From contig JAJEKV010000012.1 of NCBI GenBank assembly GCA_021234155.1, positions 9,700,448 through 9,764,447 on the forward strand: a stretch of DNA of 64,000 bases. The letters run 5' to 3'. Made by a program: the position numbers and the translations under genes. This document shows positions 11,923 to 23,560 of the stretch, one piece after another; position 1 is the stretch's first letter; every line of letters starts with the position of its first letter. The DNA comes from Isoetes taiwanensis. Its lineage: Eukaryota; Streptophyta; Lycopodiopsida; Isoetales; Isoetaceae. The notes under the pieces are model-generated. The model saw only the letters and a program-made list of their open reading frames with translations, did no database searches and had not been told where the DNA came from.

Positions 11923-14901
11923 CATATTTCATATTCTAAAAGATTAGGTGAAGCTATATAGAGGCTTGATATTCCATCAAAACCTTCAGCAAACTCGTAT
12001 TTCATATTTCAAAATCATAGGTGCCCCCAATCATAAATGACCATAAGCGAAACGAGAGGTACCAGAGGCTCCAACAAATGGTCTGGGCCATAGGATCGAT
12101 GGATGCAGCGACTATGGTAGTCGAGGATGCACCATGTTTAGAATATGTAGCATAATAAATGTACCAACAAATGGCTCCTTCCTGTATGCAGAAATCATAA
12201 TGTTCCATAAAATCACATCCTGAGCTGTTCTGCTTTGTTTTTGAAATGGGGAGGACCCTGTCTATTGACGTTGAGCAAAGACCTTGTAGAAGGCAAAGTT
12301 ATGGAGTATAAGTGAGGAATATGGATGCCGCTGCTTGAGAAATAATCAGTGGGGATATTATAGGCGATGTTATGTATCAAAAGGTTATTACGGACAATAA
12401 GAATAGATTTAAGATATATTCACAACACTGTAATCAAAGGATTCACCATTCAATTATCCTTTGCAATTGAAGAAAGGGGCAGGTGTTACATATGATTGCC
12501 TATGGTTATATATAAGTATGCCAAAACCGTATATTTCTGATGTGAGAAAATAGGGTTTGAGTTTTGCATGGTGGAGTTTTTTTTGAAGGCTTTTTACTGC
12601 GCCATTTTGGAAGTTTTTCGGTGGGCAGAGAAGGAGTGGCCGCTGGAAGCCTTTGTGGGTGTTGGCATAATCCGATCCTGTTTTTCGTTTTGGGTTTCTT
12701 TGTGGCTTTCTTTGCCCCATTTTTTGCTTTTTGTTTCTTTGAAGCTTTCCTCCTTAGATGCCCGTGGAGGCTCATGGACTTGCAGTGGCACATTTTAGAG
12801 TCATGCAGAGCTCCTGTACCACTCTCTTTCTGTCAAGAGTATTTTGTATTTGCAGATTGGTCACATTGGCTATTCTATTTTATATTGGATCACGAACTTT
12901 ACGAATCATTGTCTTTGTAATTGCAACATATGCGATTAGCATGTTATTTGCAACTTATCTTGCACAATGGGCTTTTGAAAGGATGAAGGACCTCCAGAAA
13001 TGACTGAGGTTATGAACACCATTTTCTTTGAGTCTTGTGAATTTTCACTCTGTGTGAAGCATTCTGGGACCAATTGACATCGGTGGGGTTCAAATCCCCA
13101 TGCTTCATCCTTTTTACTTCTGTGATTTCGTTGTCTACTGTAACATTTTGCACATGACAGGTTTGTGGCAGTTTGAGCCAGCATTTGCATTCATATATTT
13201 GTCCTCATGTTCAGGTTCTGTCTATTATATGCATGCATTTCTGTGTCTTTTGAAGTCTGTGGCAGACTGCCATGTAGTTCACTGCAGAAATGCATGTTGT
13301 TTGCAGTCCATAGTTCTTGTTATTGGCACATCAGACTTGTTGTTATGTACAGTTGTTGTAATTGAAAGGAATACGTGTTGTATCAGACTCTTTGTTCCAC
13401 ATTCTTGTTCTTGCAATTCACTTATGTTCTTATTATTGTAGTTTAAATATATGATATATATGTCCAGGCAATATATATTTATTGACTATATGATTGAGGG
13501 GTAGTGTTATCAATGTTTATATCTATACAGTTTGTATCAACTGTATTGCGTACATTGACTTCTATTGTGGTTTCGACAACCATATGTTGAGGTGTAAAAC
13601 GGGGTTTGACCCCATCTTCTTTTTGCATGGATGGCCAGGGTTGTGAGATTTGGTATATTCTGTAGTATATTCCATGGACACGAGCATTAGGATGAGACGA
13701 GTATTATGATAGCATGTGTGAAAATGGAAGAGCTCTCTCATCTCACAACGAAAACGTAAGAATCTACAGGTATCATACAAGTTCTTGCAAATGATAAAGA
13801 AGCAAAATAAAACATACCTTATGTGCTCGTATTTTCGGTTGAAACTATAAACTTAGCGCAAACAGCCCGCGGCCATAGTTGAAGGAGAGGACGAAACTAT
13901 GGTCGAAGGAGAGGAAGGAAATTCCCAGACATTTTTAAAATTAGCAGGCCTGCTGAAAATTAAGAGATCCAATAGTTGAGGTGCGACGCCAAGCATGCTA
14001 GCATCTTTAAAAAGGGGGGGGGGGAGGAGAGAGAATCAAGAGCAAGAGAAGCAAGGACTGGAGTTTGTGCAAAAGTGCTAAAAAAAAAATGCACTCCTCT
14101 ATTGAGTGCACTATGTTGAATAATTGAAGGCATTGTGGATGTGAGGGTTAGATATCATATCTAAGGTTATTGTTTTAGCACGCTAACCCAACCAAGCCTA
14201 CATCGATCCTTTCAAACGCCAATTCATAAATTTGAGAAAAAACTATACTCTTCTTGCTCCAAACAACTTGCAGCATGCGTATAAAGAGTGGTTTGTAAAT
14301 GGACCTAGTCCCTGCACCTAATGTAAAGTCTATATGACATGTGCGTGCATAGGGCTACATGAAACTATCCCTTATTTGGAAAGTTCTTAACAAAATATAC
14401 TTCATATTTCACATACCCCTACCATATATATGGAATTCAAGCAAGAACAATATCCCTCCAATATATGGGTACGGTTTTGGCCCAAAAAAACCCCTCCCGT
14501 ACACTCGGGTTTCTACTGAGTGCATCCCCTGGGGACCTAGTGGTCTGAACCTTCAGGCTGCTCAATAATTGCAAAATAATATGCTTCGCTCCAGTCAGAG
14601 TGGTCTGAAGTATTATCTCTACTTCAGTGCATGTAATAAAAGGTGGAGAAGATCGCCATTGCGGTCTTTTCTACCATGACTATATAATACAAGGAGTGAA
14701 ATATGGACAAAAGCTTTTGTAATTCAATTATTATAGCATACATAATGCTTAGAATAAATACCTTGGCGATTAATCTAAGGCAATAAATTATTATATTACA
14801 TAATAAACTATTATGTACATTGCATATAGTAACATCCAGTAGCATCCATGAAGCTTAGAAGAATTGCAATGGCGATTAGTCTAAGGTCAATCCATATTTG
14901 A
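11923..14901. other. Spacer with no supported protein gene
   Basis: Contains the tRNA-like minihelix at 13055-13108, a T/G-rich stretch at 12560-12760 that opens long but composition-driven frames on both strands, a G run at 14018-14027, and a GATCGC-type palindrome at 14651. No coding region could be defended. Confidence 0.4.
13055..13108 (+). other. tRNA-like minihelix: acceptor stem plus T arm only
   Basis: TGAAGCA (13055-13061) can pair perfectly with TGCTTCA (13101-13107). Between them TGGGG (13084-13088), loop TTCAAAT (13089-13095) and CCCCA (13096-13100) form a standard 5-bp T stem with a 7-base T loop, directly stacked on the acceptor stem as in tRNA. Only 22 bases replace the D and anticodon arms, so no anticodon exists. 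It could be a deleted tRNA pseudogene or a SINE head. Confidence 0.35.
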
Positions 14902-15099
14902 TTACCCTGAGTCTTCCTGTGCATTTAATGGCGGAGATTCTGTAACAATGTCTGGAGTTCCATCTGTATTAACAGTCACTTCCTGTGTTGCTCTGTATTG
15001 ACCCAAGTCTAGGCAGTCATCCATATCCATATTAGTATAGCCGGTTGTGCCTGGATTATTCTGGTCGATATTATCAAAGTTGCGTTTAATTAAAGTGGG
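14902..15099 (-). pseudogene. Possible terminal exon of an unrecognised gene
   Basis: The - strand frame is open from 15099 to a TAA at 14902-14904 and reads NFDNIDQNNPGTTGYTNMDM and later DCLDLGQYRATQEV, an acidic, Asp/Asn-rich tail ending in QEDSG. Its composition is more protein-like than neighbouring frames. There is no in-frame upstream ATG, so it would have to be a last exon, but no clear splice acceptor was located. The GC-rich LINE begins about 150 bp upstream and may have cut the gene. The family is not recognised. Confidence 0.25.
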
Positions 15100-15639
15100 T
15101 CATATTCTATATCTGGAACTCATGCAATAAAGTGGGACGGATGGGAAAATAAACTAGTTTCGTACTGAATCACTATTAGATTTTTTATGATACAACAAAA
15201 ATTCGTTGATGATATTTTTTACAGTCTTTACAAAGAACTTGTTGAGAAAGTTGGGGAGGAAGGAAGGAAGGAAGGTATTTTTATCGTCCACGGAGACCAA
15301 TAGGTCTATGGGACCCAATACAAAAGCGCAGCAAGCGGATTACTACCCGAATTAAAAAACCCCCGCCCCGAAGGGTTTTCGAGGGAAAAAACGTGGCAGC
15401 AATCAGCCTGCTGACAAACTGTTCCAATATACGAAATACAAAAACACACAAATATATACACTCATGTACCGTACCCATAGAGCCCGATCGTGCTGGCGGC
15501 CAAAGGGGCAAAAGGTGGGCTCGCGAGTCCATTACCTCGAGATGTGCGACCGGGGCACATACTGACGGTGTGTTCATCAGCAAATGTAGGGGCAAGTCCG
15601 GACGTACTAAGTGAACGTATCTGGCCTAGATCTGACTGA

Positions 15640-15941
15640 ATCTTGGGCAACTCTGGAAAGTGTGAGACTCATCCTCAATGGCACCCGTTTGACAGCACTG
15701 ACACCGGGGCTCCCCAATCCACCCGCAGATCTCGATCTGCGGAGATGGTGGGCACAATGCTTGAATGGAGGCAATGAGTGCTTTTTTCGAGGGGGTGGGA
15801 GCAGCGGTAGAGCTGCGGGCCCGGACCAACGCGGGGTTGATGTGCTCCTTGTAATGGGCGTTTTGACCTACTATAGAGCGTAGGGGTCCCCGAGCTTGCC
15901 AAGGAAGCAAGCGTCGGGTATTCCCACAAAGCCGCCATCAC
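15640..15941 (-). pseudogene. C-terminal Cys/His knuckle of the GC-rich LINE ORF
   Basis: The - strand frame contains CQCCQTGAIEDESHTFQSCP, matching the C-x2-C...E-x-x-H-x4-C pattern found at the C-terminus of many LINE ORF2 proteins (zf-RVT-like) and thought to help bind nucleic acid. It sits downstream of RT and upstream of the 3' UTR, as expected. Confidence 0.6.
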
Positions 15942-16399
15942 GATCGGCCTCGTGTCCCACGCGCATACATTGCTCTGCCGCGTTCCATTTGGCGAATCAG
16001 CGATCTCTCTTACCCCTCCAACAGGCCCCGAGCGTTCGGGCCCATTGCCCGCCAGTAAGCCCGGTCGCGGAGCCGAGCATCACCCATATTAACCACTTTA
16101 CGAAAGTAGGCGATGTGTCTATCAAGGGCTACCGCAGGCGTAAAGAATCCGATTTCTGCGGTGAGAATATGATAGGGGGGAAGGTTTCACCCCAAGTGCG
16201 TGCCAAAAATGCCTTCTGCACTTTGCTCCAAGTCATTCCGGGCGCCAAAGAGATGGCCAGGGCCCCAAACCTCGACCCGTCTGAAGGGAGGCTCGACCGA
16301 CTCACAAAGCAGATGTGGCTGATGGCCCCAATCATAGAGCTCGCACGGTGGTTGTTGACGCATGGCATAAAGGCTTTCCGGCCTGGCTGTCACCCGTAG

Positions 16400-17300
16400 C
16401 GGATAGGCGTCTCCCCCAGAAGGCGAGGAGGGGCACTCCACCCCTAGGTACTTGTAGGTGGGCGTGACCTCAGCGTCGCCCTCGATATGTGAGTGCGAGA
16501 GGCGTGGGGTGGCGTGAAGAGGATATGAGAACCACCACGGTCTTGGCGGTCGCCGCGCATGTGCGTAGCCTGGCGGGGAATGTGTCTAGGGCATCGGATG
16601 AGGCGCATAACCGGGGTGTGGGCGGAAAGGTCAACATCGTCGCATAAATGAGTGGGCGGATGACACAGTGCAAAAGTTGTATGCCCCCCCATGTTGATAA
16701 GCCGAGGGCTCTAACCGATCAATGTAGAGGCCAAAAAAGTGTTGGTGAGAGGGGCAGCCCTGGGACCCGATACTCTTGGTGAATGCTTGGGTGGTACGCA
16801 TCTGCCAAAACAACTCTCATACGGCTTTGTATATTGCATTACGCGGCGGCGTGGCAGGTGATTGTGATCTAGCCCACGGCTTTTCGAGGGGGCCAGATCG
16901 AAAGCCAGCGAAGTCCACAAAGCGGCAAGACAAGTCTTGCCGATGGTTTCATTTGTCTTCAATCGGCTTCGCAGATGTAAAGATATGGTCAATCGTTGAG
17001 TGGTGGGGTCTAAAGCCTGCTTGTGTGAGGGCTCGCGACATCTAGCGCCCTCCCCGGGTCAAGCTGGCCGCTTTCGAGAATGCCGACCAAGCTGTTTGGC
17101 AAATCTTGAGCCCGACCATGATCGTCCGGTAATTGGGCCGGACGGTGTGGGTCGCCCGCCTTGTGAATGGGGACAACCACGCTTGTGGTCCATTGTCGGG
17201 GAAACCTTCTGCGATGCTCGTTGAGCAGGGGTAGTGAGGATCGGCACCGGCCCGCCCCCGCCATTTTGAGTAACTTCGGCACGCATACCGCCGAGGGTCA
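16400..17300 (-). pseudogene. Reverse transcriptase domain of the GC-rich LINE
   Basis: Frameshifted RT. In - strand order it reads RQWTTSVVVPIHKAGDP (near 17.2 kb), QAGFRPHHSTIDHIFT (about 17035-16985), SCRFVDF, GSQGCP then, after a frame change, FGLYIDRLEP (about 16760-16700), then a YADD box near 16645 in which one base is missing so the frame reads YATM, then TYKYLGVE (about 16465-16440). These are RT blocks 1 to 7 in the correct order. At least four frameshifts make it inactive. It copied element RNA by target-primed reverse transcription. Confidence 0.75.
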
Positions 17301-17689
17301 CCGCCTTCCCATTAGCCGGCCGTTGCGGGCCCTCCACAACATCCTCCTCGCGAGAACCAATGGGGGCCATCTGGTGGGGGTATGGGCGTCTGGCGTCCTT
17401 GGTGGGTCATAGAGCTGCCGCAGCAATCTTGCCCGGCGGGTGTGATGTCCCCAGAGGGCCGGATCGGGCCTTGAAGCATTGCGCCAAAAGGTTCGAGGAT
17501 GAGTGTCCAACAGTAGAACATCTCCCCCCGGTGCGGCAAGGTACCGCGCCTTTGTCTCCTTCCCGGATGGGCAGTCTGTGGTGGTGGCTGGCCGCAAGCG
17601 GTACCGGATCCGAATGTGACCGAGTTTGGCGTTATGCGTTCTTTACACTCGCATCAAACCACGGATTCTGCGGGAAAGGTTGCTATCCC

Positions 17690-17860
17690 CGGCGGAAGGG
17701 GTCTTTTTCCGGAGGAGGGTGGAGCGGGGAAGGGGAATTTTTTTGTTTTTTGAGAGGGCGGAGGGTGTTGGGAGGGTTGTGTGTGTGTGGGGAGGGTTAT
17801 GCGGAGGGGGAAAAGGTTAGAGGAAGGGGGGAGAACTAATGTTCTTTTGCCCCATTGGAA
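17690..17860. repeat. Purine-rich low-complexity stretch
   Basis: Long runs of G and A on the + strand (including GTGTGTGTGTGG and GGAGGGGGAAAAGG) mark the 5' boundary zone of the GC-rich LINE. Frames through it are Gly/Arg/Glu-rich by composition only and are not called as genes. Confidence 0.5.
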
Positions 17861-18229
17861 TAGGGCCCCTCTTAAAAAATGAAATTTATTACAAAATATA
17901 ATTAAACTAACAAATATATTATACAAATAACAATAAACAATAATATAGTAATACTATTAAATAATAATAATACTTTATAATATTATTACTTACAAACGAA
18001 AATAATTTGGGCCTTTGTGGTGTAGCTTGGTGGTTTATTATCACTAGCAAGAAATCTTCTGCATGCATTAAATCCGCGAATAATGTCCTTGCTGCATTTA
18101 AGACTAGCAACTTTTAAGGATTCATAGGTAGCACTGTGGTCTTTTCTCCCGGCTTTAGACTTCCCGTGAGCTTGTCATCATCATAGAAGAGTCATAAGTC
18201 CATTGCAAGATGTACTGGAAGACCTAGTG
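17861..18229. other. AT-rich spacer
   Basis: Strongly AT-rich at 17870-18000 (TAATA-type repeats). Nothing coding is seen. Confidence 0.4.
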
Positions 18230-18487
18230 CTAGAAGACGTCTTCCACGAGGCATATAACATCATCTTCAACCTTTTCAGTACCGTCTTTCCACATGGATA
18301 TTATAATTCGTTCCATTTGCTCACACACCTTGTTCTTCTCTAGGGTCGTGATGAATAGACACAAAACCTTTCGTTTGTCCCCTTCTCTTTGTGGCACCGC
18401 TTGCGCTATTTTCATGCACCACCACCTTCTATCATGCCCAGGTGTGCATGTGCTCGTGAAGTCCTTGGAATAACTCAGTCTCTGCAA
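18230..18487 (-). CDS. Candidate terminal exon, unknown protein
   Basis: On the - strand TTCTTTCGTCTTTGCAG is a good splice acceptor ending at about 18483, and the frame following it is open to a stop at about 18230. The peptide includes CTPGHDRRWWCMKIAQAV, KRKVLCLFITTLEK and ends VEDDVICLVEDVF, with mixed charged/hydrophobic composition typical of real protein. Upstream exons were not identified with confidence; a possible short one lies at 18606-18690 (MREKKILSPHAYTDRDCD). The family is not recognised, and a decayed gene or transposon exon is equally possible. Confidence 0.35.
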   Translation of the reverse strand: MQRLSYSKDFTSTCTPGHDRRWWCMKIAQAVPQREGDKRKVLCLFITTLEKNKVCEQMERIIISMWKDGTEKVEDDVICLVEDVF

Positions 18488-20670
18488 AGACGAAAGAATC
18501 AGTTAATTGCAAAATATTAAATGTGTGAAAGGATCGCGAACACAATTCTTTGAAGCAACTTCTATGGTATTAATGATACATGTATCAATATAGAAAGTAA
18601 CCTTATCTAACGTGAATAAAACTAAGCTTCCAAGGATCGCAGTCGCGATCTGTATAAGCGTGAGGAGAGAGAATCTTCTTTTCACGCATCACTCATCAAT
18701 ATTTGAGCAAAGATGAACACAAATGCAAAAAAAAGTAGTCACACTTTGCTCATTACTAGAGCATACATTATCCAAGTATAATGGATAATGGATTATCGTT
18801 TGTGGTCTGGCCACACTTTTGCGTTTGTCTCCATCCTTAAAGTATCTCAAGTTGCCATTGCCATTCAAATGTTACGCAAGGAATAGCAAAAAAAGCAAGA
18901 AACAGATCACAGAGACTCACTAAGCTGCACTTTCCAAGAGAAACAATAAAATAGAGTACTCAAAATTCTTATTACATCCAAGTGCAATCTGCTACAACTT
19001 CAAATGTGAGAGGGACCATAATTTCTAGCCAAAATGCTGCTCAAGCTTCTCCATCAATTGCGGCAGTAAAGAGTAACTATGGTACGCATTATTTGCATAA
19101 TAGAGTTACATCTCTAATAATGGATGGACAAACCCCAGACATCACTTTGGCTTGAATGTAGAGGACCTTCTCGTCTTTGAAGTTCTAGCAGAGTGCACTT
19201 AGAACTTCCACCATTAGAAGGAACAAGATTTTCACTGCCTCAATTTTGGAGCCTCTCTGTATAGTGCAATGAAGAAAAGACAAATGCTAAACTTCCAAGG
19301 TGGGAACGAGTGGCAAAACGAAATATTGCAAAAATATTATATTGCTCAAGAAAGGTTTCATGTTGCATAGCTATAGTTAAGTAGCATAATCCAGCCTAGT
19401 AGATAGACTTGCCTTCAGAAACTAACTAAATAAGCTTTTCATAATCAATATGGACTTTATACGAGCTTCTTTCTAATAAGTAATTCATTGTTACGGCTTT
19501 AAGCTGATGGTGAGCCTCCAACAAGACATCCTGGTGATCCTGAACAGGACATGCTCTCAAGATGTTGAAAAGTTGTTGCATCTCCACCTACAGTCTACTA
19601 ACCAGATCATAACAAATCTAAGTACTGGGCCCTTGTAACCAACCTGTGAGCTGGATTACTCCGTTCATTTAAAAATGCGTTTGATGTTTTCTACCACTCG
19701 CTGCCGTACTAGACCGAGCACCTTCTTTCTGTCAACTTCTCGATCTTCTGTAATACGAGACGAAGATTTGTAGTGTCACACTATACGATGTACAAGCCAT
19801 TGCTGCCATACTACTTGCAGAAACTAACCCAAACAGTCTACCTATACAAGATATAAGAAAGCAGTTTAATTATACAAGGTAACCACGATCCTTTAAGCGT
19901 GGGCTCTAAGACAATAATAAAGTGAAGCCCAGCTCGGAAGGATCGCTGTGATGATCATTTCCAGCTAGGCTTGAAATGAAAACAACAAAAATTATGCACA
20001 ACTACTAAGGTTGATCACCAAAAAGAAACTCTGAGATTATATTAACAAAATGTTACAGTCTGCACAATCCTTCTTGGGACGTCAAAATCTAGTAGGGTCA
20101 TATTTAGTACCATCAGCAGATTGAACAGAAGCTCCATCTCTGCCAACAGTATGATCGCATATTCTGCATATACAGACATGAGGAAAAACCTCGAGATGGG
20201 CGAGTGCAATGGATCCGTTAGAACATTTTGCATGCGTTCTATATTTTGTATGACATGCTGCCACACAAGGACGAAGACTTCTCAACCTTTCTCTACCCCT
20301 CATTGACCCGATTGGGTTGAAGATGCTACATCTATCGCGTTTCTATGCAAGGCATAGAAAAGCAATATTATTATATGCTATCCAGCAACTCACAAACCTC
20401 GTGACTGTGATCGTCTTGATTAACATCATAATTACTAACAAGAAATGCGATGGTGATCCTATAGATGCTGCTAAGCTAAGTTAATGGCGCTCTCTAAGCT
20501 TGTTGAAGTCGTAGAAATGCCGAGACTTTGGTCATCTATCGCGGATGTACTATTACACAGAACATATATCCAGTTCTGTATATCGAAGCTATGCATTACA
20601 CTGCAATTGACGACCAAAGAATAAACATCCCTATGGCTTCAACAGACTTAGAGATCTTGATTGACCTTGC

Positions 20671-20860
20671 TCAAAAGAATCGCCATGCGGTCCTTCTGAG
20701 TTGGGAAGGTTACTTAGAAAAAACAGGTTTTACTCAAGAAGATCGTCACCACAATCCTTCTGAGCTGGAAAGGTTACTCAGAAAACATAAACTTTGGTCA
20801 AAAAAATCGCCATCGCGATCTTCCATAGCTCAAACATGCAAACGGAGATTACTAAGGTCA
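20671..20860 (+). repeat. Imperfect tandem repeat, unit about 63 bp
   Basis: Units start at 20671, 20734 and 20798. Each begins TCAAAAGAATCGCCA or a close variant, followed in the first two by CCTTCTGAGTTGGGAAGGTT-type sequence. The third diverges after 30 bases. The array opens a frame of about 126 codons (20528-20908), but its repetition, not selection, explains that. Confidence 0.55.
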
Positions 20861-22243
20861 AGCTTAAAGAAAAAATGGAAAATCATACCTTTGTGCACTT
20901 TTTATTAGCGCCATCGAGAGCTTCATCGGATAGATGATCGCGAAAACAGGAATGGTGGGCACTCGCGGAGCTGGGCGTGAACTTTCTTACCCCAAATAAT
21001 TTCTGCGGCGCCATGCTTCAGCAACCAAATTTTTTTGTTATTGTGCTCGCCGTAATGGCGACATACATGTCATAAATAAGGCAGAGTATAAAAATCATTG
21101 CGCATATAAGATACCACCGTATTTATTACAGCACTCGTATTAGTTACAGCCGACTGAACAGATTCGGCCAAATTTCGGTGTCCGAAAACCATACCTGGCA
21201 ATTTTCGGCAGAAATACGCAAACCTTGATATTTGAATTTGCAATGATAATCCACTTTTGAATACTAACCATCATGACTCAATAAAACAAGGTGCTGCGCA
21301 CGCAGTTGCCCTCCATGGCCGGAGAGTAAAGTGGCTTAAGTCATAGTTGTAGACAATAGAGTATTTGAATCGAAATTGCTTTTTTAAAACATTGACATTT
21401 TGTGAAGGTGATGTTGAGCTCTTCTTGGACTAGGATCGAGGTGGACACATGGACTTTGGGGTTTGAGTGCAACGTATTGTTGTCACAAAAGGAAGCCGCA
21501 GTTGAGATTTTGCTCCCAAGTGCCATTGCCGATAGTGGAATCCGGCCCGTTGAGCCCTAGGGATTTCTAACTTATATTCTTGGTTTTTTTTGCAGACAAC
21601 TCGAGAGCGCGTTGCCTATAGTTTGGATGGAAGTTGCAGTTCATAGGCAAGAATGAAGATCTATGGTGAAGGCATTTTCAAAACTTGAGTTCTTCGTTAA
21701 CTTTTTTGTTTAACTGTATTGTTCACCCAACAAGGCTAGTCAGCATGAGGGTATACTTTAGTATAGTTAGATGTTGCTATTATGGTCAGGGTTTTTCCTC
21801 TAAAACCAGAAAGGGCAAGATTTTTTAATCCCGGCCATAATGGTCGCATTTTATCAGCATTCAACATTGTTTCCTGTTGGTTTCAACAGCATTGTTTCCT
21901 GTTGGTTTCAAAGAGATGGCCATGAGGGTTTTATCCCATTGTTTTTTGTTGGTTTCAAAGAGATTCCCGTGAAGGTTTTATCCAGTGTTGGTCTTTCAGT
22001 AGTTCAAGAAGTCATACGTAATGCAAATTTCACCTCTGCAAAGTGCATGGAAGCATCATTTGCACGTCTGAGTGTCTTCTTGCTGTGTCCATCATAGATT
22101 TGGCATCCGCAAGTGTTTGGAAGTGTAATTTGCACGACACACTCCTCTCGGAGATGATCCTTCATTCCAATCGCTAGCAAGATTAGCAGATAGTTGGAAT
22201 AAGTGGATCTCGACAGAGCTCACTTGAATAGATCCACATGATA

Positions 22244-22370
22244 CCAATGGGACAATTCCATATGGCAGGACACTAATGGGGCGGCTCCACGTGACAATGT
22301 GGGGTTATCAATGGGACAATTCATTGTGCAGGACGCTAATGAGGCAGTCCACGTGACAATGTAGAGTTAT
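22244..22370 (+). repeat. Two-unit tandem duplication, unit about 63 bp
   Basis: Both units contain CAATGGGACAATTC, then GCAGGAC(A/G)CTAATG, then CCACGTGACAATGT. The second copy starts at 22309. Both include a CACGTG palindrome. Confidence 0.6.
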
Positions 22371-23207
22371 CTTGCCTAAGGTGAGTGGTGTCGCTCACTT
22401 ATAATGTAGTAACAAGTCGACTATTCAAACTTGACACTAACGTGGCCATAGGATGAACGCATATCGTAGCATATACTCTAGGGGAATGTCATAGTGTTTA
22501 TATTGAACCTTATATCGCAAGTCCTATGAGATTGTGAATACATATTTCGATTTCTATTTCTATTTCTTGTTCGTGCAAAGATAGATTGAAGGTTGAAACT
22601 TGAGCATATGATATTTCCTTATTGATTTTTCTATCAAGAAGTTGAATTGCAAGTGGCAAATAGTAAAGAGTCCACGTTCAAATACAACTATTGATTGAGA
22701 AATTCTTCATTCATTTAATATGAGTTGCATAGTATGTACACAACACTCAATGCCCCATTGCTTTGACTGTTTAGCTCTATGGAGTACTGAATAGAAGTTT
22801 TTGGTTAAACTTTAGACTTTTTAGTGTCAGTCAAACCAAGAAAGCAGATATGCTGGCATGGTCTAAAATTTTAGCATAAAGCTCATTATTCACAAAAATG
22901 AAAGGCTGCTTTATTTTCTTTCTGGCATGCTTTCATCCCGCATGCCAACACAAAACAATAAGCAAATTGCAACACCAAACGAGCATACACCAACCCAAAA
23001 TGGACCTTAGAGCATTACATTTAATAGATTAATAATTGTTTGCTGAAGAAAATATTTTGTAGTGATGGGCTTGCTAAGTGCACGGCTATTTGCTCTTATC
23101 TAACATCAAATGTTATACCTTGAGCACAAATCAAATAGAAGTCTGCTAATTGAACAATTCCTATTGTTGTAAATGGCAAATTTCAAAATTATATCTCCTC
23201 TTTGTTG

Positions 23208-23560
23208 TTACCCCAATTCAGTATTAGGATCAATATGGTAGGTGTCATCGGGAATCCCATATTGCCAAATCACCTCATTATTATAAGATGGTTGTAGGTA
23301 GAACTTTGTATGGTTGTCAATAGAACCTAATTGGTTTACTCTCATTTTGAGCAAGAAGATTCCATGTGCATATTTTGGTGGAGTTGCCAACTTCGTTCCC
23401 AGCCTCCTGGTAATAGGGTTTTGCCAAATCTCCTCTGGCAACACAAGACTTTAGGTCAAATCTGGATGGACAACGAATCCAACTAATAAAGACATGGCCC
23501 AAGATAACACTAGGGTGTGATGCAGACAATTGATAGGTTGCTCCCCTCAGGGCAACCCTA
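23208..23560 (-). pseudogene. Broken ORF, unknown protein
   Basis: Two overlapping - strand frames join by a frameshift near 23435. The upstream part reads ATYQLSASHPSVILGHVFIS, then WIRCPSRFDLKSCV. The downstream part continues PEEIWQNPITRRLGTK and ends IPDDTYHIDPNTELG. The smooth hand-over suggests one ancestral coding region of about 115 residues. No family is recognised and no start codon is evident, so it may be an exon. Confidence 0.3.

Larger units (their letters stand above)
15257..17640 (-). mobile_element. GC-rich LINE of a second family, 5'-truncated, simple-repeat tail
   Basis: A minus-strand non-LTR retrotransposon is readable from about 17.6 kb to its 3' end at 15276, followed by a GGAA-type repeat (15257-15274) in place of poly(A), as in RTE-like LINEs. 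Its G+C content is visibly far above the flanks. The order on the - strand is pre-RT region, RT, YLGV block, C-terminal region, Cys/His knuckle, tail. The endonuclease is absent, so the copy is 5'-truncated. It shares no close similarity with the L1-type LINEs at 1-6 kb and 48-54 kb. Confidence 0.75.
18700..23207. other. Spacer with short repeats, no supported gene
   Basis: No gene is supported. Local structures are a three-unit tandem repeat at 20671-20860, a repeated CATTGTTTCCTGTTGGTTTC segment at about 21862-21980, a two-unit repeat at 22244-22370, and several near-palindromic GATCGC-type motifs. Confidence 0.4.

Noticed and set aside
12454-12793. Lys-rich minus-strand frame (KKQKAKNGAKKATKKPK) resembling a histone H1-like tail
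   Set aside because: It is the complement of a T-rich stretch; frames on both strands are open there, and composition alone explains the lysines. No start context, splice or domain support.
12564-12920. Phe-rich plus-strand frame looking like membrane segments
   Set aside because: Arises from the same T-rich DNA; no second signal of coding.
16129-17370. Several 60-100 codon plus-strand frames in the GC-rich LINE
   Set aside because: They are antisense shadows of the minus-strand RT; GC-rich DNA lacks stop codons by chance.
17700-17830. Gly/Arg-rich protein from the purine-rich stretch
   Set aside because: Low-complexity DNA; all frames are open by composition.
20528-20908. 126-codon plus-strand frame as a gene
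   Set aside because: More than half is a tandem DNA repeat, and the remainder has no recognised motif.
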